This document shows, in pieces, positions 1 through 4,794 of a stretch of DNA of 6,582 nucleotides. The notes under the pieces were generated by a model that did no database searches, had not been told where the DNA came from, and saw nothing but the letters and a program-made list of their open reading frames with translations. The stretch is from an uncultured Clostridia bacterium. Lineage in GTDB: Bacteria; Bacillota; Clostridia; Christensenellales; Borkfalkiaceae. The translations under genes were made by a program, and so were the position numbers. The stretch spans positions 1 through 6,582 of the forward strand of contig URMI01000055.1 of assembly GCA_900548845.1 (NCBI GenBank). Reading direction: 5' to 3'. Within the stretch, counting starts at the first letter, position 1. Each line of letters opens with the position of its first letter.

Positions 1-24
1 CCCTACACGACGCTCTTCCGATCT
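1..24 (+). other. Illumina adapter remnant (sequencing artefact)
   Basis: These bases are identical to the last 24 bases of the TruSeq universal/P5 read-1 adapter, ending in the diagnostic GCTCTTCCGATCT. Genuine genomic sequence begins at base 25. The stretch happens to be open in the reading frame of the neighbouring MATE gene, so an automatic translation would add about eight false residues (RSEERRVG) to that protein. It marks the physical end of an untrimmed contig rather than any biological feature. Confidence 0.97.
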
Positions 25-1455
25 GCTCGCGGGCGCTGTCTCTGCCGTCTCCGCTGCGGGCGGGGCGGGCGTAGCTTCGGGCGCGCTTTTCAGCATTTTG
101 CGGAGGGTGAAGATCATCGTGAGGAAGCTTGCAAGCCCTCCGATGAGGTTGGAGATCGGCTCGGCGATGAACACGCCGTTGACGCCGAGCGTGCCGATGC
201 GGGGCAGCAGAAGGGTGAGCGGCACGACGATGATGATCTTGCGGAAGAGCGAGAAGAACACCGCCTGTTTCGCCTTGCCAAGCCCGACGAAGGTGCTCTG
301 CCCCGTGAATTGGAACGCCATGAAGAAGAAGCCGAAGAAATACAGGTGCATGGCGGGCACGCCGAGGTCGAGGAGCTCTTGATCTTCCACGAAGATGGAA
401 AGGAGCGGGCGCGGGAACAGGAAGAGGATGAGCCAGACGAGCGCCATATAGACGATGCCGATGACCGCCGTGAACGCCATCGCGTTCCAGATGCGCCGAT
501 ATTGCCCTGCGCCTAAGTTATAGCCGATGACGGGCTGCGAAGCGTTCGTCAGCCCCTGGATGGGCAAAGAGACGACGTCGCGCAGGGAGTTGAGCGCCGT
601 CATGATGCCGATATACATATCGCCGAGCATGACGCCGCCCACGCTCTTTAAGGTCGCGTTGCAGGCGATCTGCACGGCTCCGTTGGAGGCGTTCATCACA
701 AAGCCCGTCGTGCCGAGCGCAATGATGCTCTTGAGGATCCGCGCTTCGGGCTTGAAATATTGTTTGCGGAGGCGGAGCGTCGTCTTCTTCCCGCAGAGGA
801 AGAGCAGCACCCACGCCGCCGAGACTGCCTGCGAGAGGACGGTCGCGATGGCGGCGCCCTTGACGCCGAGCCCGAAGGTGAAGATGAAGAGGGGATCGAG
901 CGCGATGTTGACGACCGCCCCCGCCGCGACTGTGATCATGCCGTACTTGGTGTAGCCCTGCACGTTGATGAAGCCGTTCATGCCCGTTGCGAGCATCACG
1001 AGCGGCGTGCCGATGAGATAGATGTTGAGGTATTCTGCGGCGTAGGGGTACGTTGCGTCGCTCGCGCCGAAGAGATAGAGGATGGGCTTCATGAGGGGAT
1101 AGCACAGCGCCATTACGAGGAGGGAGCAGCCAAGCAGCGCCGTGAAGGTGTTGCCCATGATCTTTTCGGCGTGCGCCGTCTCGTGACGGCCGCGGTCGAT
1201 GGAACAGAGGGGCGCGCCGCCCGTGCCGAAGAGGTTGGTGAAGGCGAGGACGAGCGTCACGATGGGGAAGGTGAGCCCCAGCCCCGTGAAGGCGTTCGCG
1301 GAATCTTCGGGGAGATGCCCGATGTAGATGCGGTCGACAAGGTTGTAGAGCATCTGCACGAGCATGGCAACGGTCATCGGCACGGCGAGCCGCACAATGT
1401 GTTTTCTGACGCTTCCCTTTGAGAAGTCGTTTTTGATATCGTCGGATGTGTTCAT
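25..1455 (-). CDS. MATE family efflux transporter, 3' end missing
   Basis: An inner-membrane multidrug/toxin extrusion antiporter, expected to export cationic or aromatic compounds using a Na+ or H+ gradient. The visible 477 codons start MNTSDDIKNDFSKGS and contain the family hallmarks: YNLVDRIYIG in helix 1 (residues 37-46), a NIALDPLFIF segment (183-192) followed by GVKGAAIAT (198-206), and QPVIGYNLGAG (307-317) near the start of the second half. About 12 hydrophobic helices can be followed, so the two-bundle MATE core is essentially complete; typical members have about 450 residues. Only the end of an unusual Ala/Pro/Glu-rich tail (from about residue 458) and the stop codon are lost to the adapter. 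The ATG at 1455 fits the usual family N-terminus, but no Shine-Dalgarno precedes it. An in-frame TTG at 1512 would add a proline-rich stretch unlike the family and is not preferred. The gene has its own promoter (1689-1717). Its substrate cannot be predicted. Confidence 0.95.
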
Positions 1456-1512
1456 GGTCTGGATTCGGGTGGGGCGGTGAGGAGGCAAGGAGGTTGGCGG
1501 TTGCCCTGGCAA

Positions 1513-1561
1513 TTACTCCTTCCGCCGCGCGCCCGCTCTGCAGGCGCGCGGCACCTCCCTC
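1513..1561. repeat. Palindromic repeat unit, copy 1
   Basis: TTACTCCTTCCG is followed by a perfect 10-bp GC stem (GCCGCGCGCC at 1524-1533 with its complement at 1543-1552, loop 1534-1542) and then by CACCTCCCTC. The same arrangement, TTACTCC-Y-TC then a long hairpin then T-Y-CCTC, recurs at 3778-3831 with a different stem sequence. That suggests a short non-coding dispersed element of the REP/MITE kind. The strand of origin is unclear. It lies inside the MATE leader and would fold there. Confidence 0.5.
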
Positions 1562-1572
1562 TTATATAGGGC

Positions 1573-1609
1573 TCCCGCAAAGATTTTGCGAAGCAAAAGA
1601 TTTGTGGGA
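1573..1609. repeat. Hairpin with symmetric two-base internal loop (B)
   Basis: An outer 9-bp stem (TCCCGCAAA at 1573-1581 with TTTGTGGGA at 1601-1609, including one G-T pair) is followed by an opposed GA/GA step (1582-1583 and 1599-1600). Then comes an inner perfect 6-bp stem, TTTTGC (1584-1589) with GCAAAA (1593-1598), and a three-base loop. Further inverted sequence surrounds it: CCTCCCTC at 1554-1561 is the complement of GAGGGAGG at 1617-1624. The same design recurs at 1776-1815. Confidence 0.65.
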
Positions 1610-1652
1610 AGAGGGCGAGGGAGGCAAGGGAATTACCGCTTTCTCAATTACT

Positions 1653-1682
1653 GAGCCGAGCAGGGTTCCCCTGCGCTGGCTC
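1653..1682 (-). promoter_or_regulatory. Hairpin at the predicted 5' end of the MATE mRNA (C)
   Basis: GAGCC (1653-1657) pairs with GGCTC (1678-1682), and after a small internal loop GCAGGG (1660-1665) pairs with CCCTGC (1669-1674) around a three-base loop. On the minus strand this hairpin begins almost exactly at the transcription start predicted from the -10 box. A 5'-terminal stem of this kind often protects mRNA from 5'-dependent decay; that role is inferred here. Confidence 0.5.
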
Positions 1683-1688
1683 CCCCAA

Positions 1689-1717
1689 TTTGTACCATAC
1701 TTGGTACTTATTGTCAA
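1689..1717 (-). promoter_or_regulatory. Vegetative promoter of the MATE gene
   Basis: Read on the minus strand there is a perfect -35 TTGACA (1717-1712), a 17-base spacer, and a -10 TACAAA (1694-1689), five of six bases matching TATAAT with the last base off... more precisely matching at T1, A2, A4 and A5. The predicted start is near 1682. The promoter lies between the end of the ribosomal-protection-like gene and the MATE gene, so the pump can be expressed independently of its upstream neighbour. Confidence 0.75.
1692..1707. promoter_or_regulatory. Palindromic operator in the MATE promoter spacer
   Basis: GTACCA-TACT-TGGTAC is a perfect inverted repeat with 6-bp arms and a 4-bp centre. It lies within the spacer and shares three bases with the -10 box, so a dimeric regulator bound here would be expected to block RNA polymerase. 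Pumps of this family are commonly controlled by MarR-, TetR-, HxlR- or PadR-type repressors. No regulator gene is visible in the window and the site does not let me choose between families. Confidence 0.6.
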
Positions 1718-1725
1718 ATAAAGAC

Positions 1726-1774
1726 AAAAAAGTTCGCGGGCGATAACGATGCTTAAAATCGCGGCGGATCGCCC
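1726..1774 (-). terminator. Possible terminator after the GTPase gene
   Basis: On the minus strand, GGGCGAT (1774-1768) pairs with ATCGCCC (1744-1738), with a smaller inner stem CGAT/ATCG (1761-1758 with 1750-1747). Six bases later comes a run of six T (1731-1726). The distance from stem to T-run is longer than in an ideal intrinsic terminator, so efficiency is doubtful. Its position between the GTPase stop codon and the separate MATE promoter supports the reading. Confidence 0.4.
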
Positions 1775-1775
1775 C

Positions 1776-1815
1776 TCACGGCATTGATTTTCGCGCAGCG
1801 AAAAGAAATGCGTGA
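1776..1815. repeat. Hairpin with symmetric two-base internal loop (D), just after the GTPase stop
   Basis: TCAC (1776-1779) and GCATT (1781-1785) pair with AATGC (1807-1811) and GTGA (1812-1815), leaving G1780 bulged. A GA/GA opposed step follows (1786-1787 and 1805-1806), then a perfect 7-bp stem, TTTTCGC (1788-1794) with GCGAAAA (1798-1804), around a three-base loop. It begins three bases after the GTPase stop codon. It may stabilise the mRNA 3' end or contribute to termination, but no T-run follows it directly. Its design matches the hairpin at 1573-1609. Confidence 0.65.
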
Positions 1816-1818
1816 ACC

Positions 1819-3714
1819 CTATTTCTTATACGCCCCTCTTGCGTGGAGGATCCAAAGAGATCGGTCGAGGGGGTCGACGCCCACGCGCTCGCGCGCTTCG
1901 CCCACGCCCTCGGGGCAGGGGTAATATCCTTTGAGCTTCAAAAGGAACGCCGCCCTGCCGCCCGAAAGAGAGGCGGCGAGCTCGTTGAGCCCGAACGTCT
2001 CGCCCGCGGGGATGTCGGCTTCCAGCGAAAATGCGCCGCCTTCCACGACGGGGGGATCGAGAACGGCGCGGCGCTCCCTGAGCGCCGAAAGGAGCTTGCC
2101 CATCGCCTGTTCGGGCGCGGTGAGGGAAAGGCGCAGGACGGGCTCCAAGAGCACGCTCCCCGCATTGCGGAGGCCGTCGTGGATGCCCATCGGGGTCGCG
2201 ACAAAAAAGTCAAGGGGATGGGTGTGCTGCGGGTGGTCTTCGCCGTCCACAAGCGTCACTTTGAGGTCGGTCACCTTCCAGCCCAGCCGCCCCTGTTCCA
2301 AAGCGCGCGGCACCGAGACGCGGACGTGCTCCTGATAGCGGTAGGCGATCTTCTTTTCCGAACACACGCTCTCATAGACGAGCCCGCTGCCCGCAGGAAG
2401 CGGTTTAAGATAAAACCTGACGACCGCCCAGCACGGTTTGGGCATGGTGTAGCATTCGAAGCCCCAGGCGGGGCGGGCGATCGTCTCGCGGTAGACGACG
2501 GAGGGCGCGCCGATCGCGGCGTTGAGACGGAAGCGTTCGAGAAGGGTGTCTTTTAAGACTTCCGCCTGCACCGAGCCTGCGATCGCAACGCTTAGGTGCC
2601 GCTTTTCGGGCACCCATTCGAGGGCGAGCGAGGGCCATTCGTCGGAAAGTTCTTCGAGCGCCGCTTTGAGGGCGGGGAGCTTATCGGGCTCTGCCGTCAC
2701 CTGCACGCGGAGATAGGCTTCGGGAACGGTATAGAAGACGGGCGGGGGAGCGCCCAAGAAGTCGCCCGCGCGCACGTCGGAAAGCCCCGCGACGGCGCCC
2801 GTTTCGCCGTCGCGGAGGAGGTCGGTATCTTCATATTTGCCGCCGCGGATGCGCTTTAGCTGCCCCGCTTTGAGTAAGCTCCCTGTGCGGGCGTTTTCCA
2901 CTTCCTGCCGCACCGAAAGCGTGCCGCCGAAGAGACGGACGTGGGCGAGCTTGCCGAGGTTCGGGCGGTGCTCCACCTGATAGACGAAGGCGGAGAAGGG
3001 AGCGTCTTCGTGACGTGGAAAGGAGAAATACGACGTGAGGACAAAGAGGAGCTCTCTGACGCCCGCGCCCGTGCGCGCGCTGCCGTAAAGGAGAGGAACG
3101 ATCTTTCCTTCGGAATATGCCTGCGTGAGGGCGGAGCTGAGCCGCTCTTCGGGAAGCGTGCCTGCAAGGTAACCCTCGAGCAGGGCTTCGTCGGAAAGGG
3201 CGGCGACGGCGTCCTCTTCGAATGTGGGAGAGGGGAGAAAGGCGGGCGTGTTACAGGAAAGCACTTCGCGTTTGATACGGGAAAGAAGAGCCGCGGTGAC
3301 GGCGGAAGGATCGGGCTCCAAATCGCACTTGTTCACGAAGACGGCAAAGGGCAGGCGGCGCGCTTCGAGCATGGACAAAAGGAGCTCGGTCTGCGCTTCC
3401 ACGCCGTCGCGCGCGGAGACGACGAGGACGGCGGCGTCGATGGCTGCCATCGCGAGCTCGGTCTCTTCGGAAAGATCGGCGTGGCCCGGGGTGTCGATGA
3501 GGTCGATCGCGGTGCCGTTGTATGCAAATGTGACGGTCGCGTCGCGCACGGAGATGCCGCGGGCGCGCTCGATCGCGAGAAAGTCGGTGGCGGCGGTGCC
3601 GCTGTCCACGCTGCCCTCCCGCCGAAGGACGCCGCCCTCCAGGAGGATGCGTTCGGAAAGCGTCGTCTTGCCCGCGTCGATGTGCGCGAAGATACCGATG
3701 TTGAGCGTCTTCAT
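1819..3714 (-). CDS. EF-G/TetM-like ribosomal protection GTPase (divergent)
   Basis: A 631-residue translational GTPase; Tet(M) has 639. It begins MKTLNIGIFAHIDAGKTT, matching the Tet(M) N-terminus. GTPase motifs are complete: P-loop AHIDAGKT (10-17), the RGISVRDAT switch I segment (52-60), DTPGH (74-78), NKCD (128-131) and GSA (211-213). The GSA lies close after NKCD, so the large G' insert of true EF-G is absent, as in ribosomal protection proteins. Domain IV contains WAVVRFYLKPLPAGSG, like Tet(M) WA(T/S)VGLSIAPLPLGSG, and the stretch ending LLEPVL aligns with Tet(M) LLEPYL. Proteins of this family bind the 70S ribosome and dislodge tetracycline. Here the drug-contacting loop III, SPV in Tet(M), reads HPQ inside a His-rich HPQHTH (494-499), with one residue more, so the substrate is uncertain. 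The in-frame extension upstream of 3714 runs through the promoter and is unlike the family, so the ATG at 3714 is preferred. It has no Shine-Dalgarno. The stop is TAG. It could also be a housekeeping translation factor paralogue. Confidence 0.92.
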   Translation of the reverse strand: MKTLNIGIFAHIDAGKTTLSERILLEGGVLRREGSVDSGTAATDFLAIERARGISVRDATVTFAYNGTAIDLIDTPGHADLSEETELAMAAIDAAVLVVSARDGVEAQTELLLSMLEARRLPFAVFVNKCDLEPDPSAVTAALLSRIKREVLSCNTPAFLPSPTFEEDAVAALSDEALLEGYLAGTLPEERLSSALTQAYSEGKIVPLLYGSARTGAGVRELLFVLTSYFSFPRHEDAPFSAFVYQVEHRPNLGKLAHVRLFGGTLSVRQEVENARTGSLLKAGQLKRIRGGKYEDTDLLRDGETGAVAGLSDVRAGDFLGAPPPVFYTVPEAYLRVQVTAEPDKLPALKAALEELSDEWPSLALEWVPEKRHLSVAIAGSVQAEVLKDTLLERFRLNAAIGAPSVVYRETIARPAWGFECYTMPKPCWAVVRFYLKPLPAGSGLVYESVCSEKKIAYRYQEHVRVSVPRALEQGRLGWKVTDLKVTLVDGEDHPQHTHPLDFFVATPMGIHDGLRNAGSVLLEPVLRLSLTAPEQAMGKLLSALRERRAVLDPPVVEGGAFSLEADIPAGETFGLNELAASLSGGRAAFLLKLKGYYPCPEGVGEARERVGVDPLDRSLWILHARGAYKK

Positions 3715-3720
3715 GCGTGT

Positions 3721-3749
3721 ATTGTAACACGGACGGGGGAGAATGTCAA
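3721..3749 (-). promoter_or_regulatory. Promoter of the GTPase gene, predicting a leaderless mRNA
   Basis: On the minus strand a perfect TTGACA (3749-3744), a 17-base spacer and TACAAT (3726-3721, five of six consensus bases) form a very strong vegetative promoter. Only six bases (ACACGC) separate the -10 box from the ATG, so the usual start point falls on or within two bases of the A of the start codon. With no purine-rich binding site before the ATG, this is what a leaderless transcript looks like. Confidence 0.8.
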
Positions 3750-3770
3750 GAACGGGCGGGAAAGGGGGAT

Positions 3771-3831
3771 GGGAGCTTACTCCCTCAGTCACGACACCGA
3801 AGCAAACTTCGGATGTCGTGAAAGCTTCCTC
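3771..3831. repeat. Palindromic repeat unit, copy 2, between the divergent promoters
   Basis: Two adjacent hairpins are present. The first is GGGAG-CTTA-CTCCC (3771-3784). The second is long: TCACGACA (3789-3796) with TGTCGTGA (3814-3821), and CCGAAG (3797-3802) with CTTCGG (3807-3812), loop CAAA and a single bulged A at 3813. Flanks TTACTCCCTC before and TTCCTC after resemble those of the element at 1513-1561. Neither strand has a T-run after the stem, so it is not a standard terminator. The rest of 3750-3907 shows no gene. Confidence 0.55.
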
Positions 3832-3907
3832 AAGAAGGCGCCTAAAATAAGGAGATGCCTTGCGGCGGGGAAGAGGGGCGGGCAGAAGGGAAATTTGCAA
3901 AAAACCC

Positions 3908-3936
3908 TTTACACGGGGGCGATTTTGGTATATAAT
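3908..3936 (+). promoter_or_regulatory. Promoter of the membrane-protein operon
   Basis: TTTACA (3908-3913, one mismatch to consensus), a 17-base spacer and a perfect TATAAT (3931-3936). An A-rich stretch just upstream (about 3891-3905) could act as an UP element. The start is expected near 3943, leaving a leader of about 29 bases that includes a strong ribosome binding site. The 8-bp palindrome TTTGCAAA occurs on both sides of the promoter (3894-3901 and 3951-3958). Confidence 0.85.
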
Positions 3937-3955
3937 GGGAAAGAGTGAATTTTGC

Positions 3956-3965
3956 AAAGGAGGTG
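3956..3965 (+). promoter_or_regulatory. Strong ribosome binding site fixing the start at 3972
   Basis: AAAGGAGGTG is nearly the full complement of the 16S rRNA 3' end. Its AGGAGG core (3958-3963) ends eight bases before the ATG at 3972. An in-frame GTG at 3945 lies upstream of this site and only about two bases after the predicted transcription start, so it is rejected as the start. Confidence 0.88.
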
Positions 3966-3971
3966 GTGCAG

Positions 3972-4793
3972 ATGCAGATCGTTTACGAGCATTGGAAATA
4001 TATCGTCAAACACATCTGGTTCATTTTGCCCTTTGCCGTCATCCCTGCGCTCTTTCTTTCCCTTTCGATGGACTTTTCCGCCATCGAGGCGTTCTGGCGG
4101 GGGCTCTTTTCGGGAGACTTCGTGACCGACTGGTTTGAAATTTTCTGCGCGTGGAGCCTCTTCGGCTTCGGCAGCGTGCTCGATATCATTTATGCCGTCT
4201 GCGGCATCGTGTGTACGCTCGTCTTCATGTCGCTCATCCTGGCGTTCGTCGAAAAGCATATGCGCATCGGCAAGCGCACTTTAAGCGGCATCCTTTCGCA
4301 AGTGCGCGGCGTCTTCCCGCCCGTCTTAGGCATGATGCTCGTCATCTTCGCCTTTTACGAGGTATGGGCGCTCGTCCTTTCCGCCATGCTCTATTCCATC
4401 GTCTCGGCAGGGACGGCGGCGGCAGTCATCGCGCTCTCCATCCTCGTCGTTCTCGTCTTTCTGGGGGCGCTGCTGTACCTTATCTCGCTCGTTTATTTGT
4501 GCCTTCCGTGCATGCAGATGACGGGGCTCGGGCCCTTCCAGTCGCTGCTTTACTCCTACCGCCTGATGGTGGGCGTGCGCGGGAAGCTGCTTTTATCCCT
4601 CCTCATGTCCTTTGCGCCCGCGGGGCTCATCGTGTGGGGGGCTTCCTTCCTGCCCGAGGCGGCTTCCGTCCTCATCTGCCTCGTGCTCTTCACCTTCCTC
4701 TTCATGAGCTACTGCGTCCGCATGGAGACCTTCTATTTCGAAACGGACAAGCTCGACAGGGAAGACCTTCTTTTAAGTTACAGGGAGCTTTGA
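3972..4793 (+). CDS. Six-helix integral membrane protein, function unknown
   Basis: A 273-residue protein starting MQIVYEHWKYIVKHIWF. I do not recognise the family. Hydrophobic segments lie at about 15-33, 67-92, 118-140, 150-178, 205-224 and 228-250, giving six likely transmembrane helices. There is a short amphipathic aromatic N-terminus and a charged C-terminus (FETDKLDREDLLLSYREL). The loop before helix 5 reads GPFQSLLYSYRLMVGVRGK, a polar 'S...S.RL...G..GK' pattern that occurs in several small six-helix membrane domain families; that resemblance is only suggestive. No signal peptide cleavage site, transporter motif or catalytic residues stand out. It is the first gene after the promoter at 3908-3936. 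Its stop codon is one base from the next gene's ATG, which implies translational coupling. The next gene has the same layout, so the two may form a complex. Confidence 0.85.
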   Translation: MQIVYEHWKYIVKHIWFILPFAVIPALFLSLSMDFSAIEAFWRGLFSGDFVTDWFEIFCAWSLFGFGSVLDIIYAVCGIVCTLVFMSLILAFVEKHMRIGKRTLSGILSQVRGVFPPVLGMMLVIFAFYEVWALVLSAMLYSIVSAGTAAAVIALSILVVLVFLGALLYLISLVYLCLPCMQMTGLGPFQSLLYSYRLMVGVRGKLLLSLLMSFAPAGLIVWGASFLPEAASVLICLVLFTFLFMSYCVRMETFYFETDKLDREDLLLSYREL

Positions 4794-4794
4794 T

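Larger units (their letters stand above)
1456..1682 (-). promoter_or_regulatory. Long hairpin-rich 5' leader of the MATE gene
   Basis: If transcription starts about seven bases after the -10 box, near 1682, the MATE mRNA carries a leader of roughly 227 nucleotides with no convincing gene. It holds three strong hairpins (1653-1682, 1573-1609 and 1524-1552) and then an unstructured C-rich stretch running up to the ATG. No Shine-Dalgarno stands at normal distance from the ATG. Instead the leader RNA has a GGAAGGAG at 1523-1516 and, further on, a CCTCCTT (1493-1487) that resembles the anti-Shine-Dalgarno of 16S rRNA and could pair with the upstream AAGGAG. I do not recognise a known riboswitch class. 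It could be a regulatory leader, or simply dispersed repeats inserted between promoter and gene. Confidence 0.5.

Noticed and set aside
310..1422. Several open frames in and opposite the MATE gene
   Set aside because: They are overlapping shadows. Only the minus-strand frame starting at 1455 gives the continuous MATE motifs.
1456..1512. TTG start at 1512 adding 19 residues to the MATE protein
   Set aside because: The GGAAGGAG before it is only three bases away and the added residues are proline-rich, unlike MATE N-termini. It is kept only as a possibility within the leader finding.
1554..1624. CRISPR-like or transposon terminal repeats
   Set aside because: The inverted sequences belong to single hairpins; there are no regularly spaced direct repeats, no cas genes and no transposase.
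1819..3714. Naming the GTPase as tet(M), tet(O) or tet(W)
   Set aside because: Overall architecture fits, but similarity is clearly distant and the loop III SPV residues are not kept, so a resistance gene name is not justified.
2941..3948. Long plus-strand open frame opposite the GTPase gene
   Set aside because: The encoded protein is compositionally odd (rich in Gly, Arg and Asp) with no motif. GC-rich codon bias leaves such antisense frames open; the minus strand carries all GTPase motifs.
3715..3957. N-terminal extension of the GTPase by 81 in-frame codons starting at 3957
   Set aside because: It runs through the gene's own promoter and the intergenic hairpins, is unlike the family, and starts before the motif-bearing MKTLNIG N-terminus that matches Tet(M).
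3945..3971. GTG start at 3945 for the first membrane protein
   Set aside because: It precedes the AGGAGG site and nearly coincides with the predicted transcription start; the ATG at 3972 has ideal spacing.
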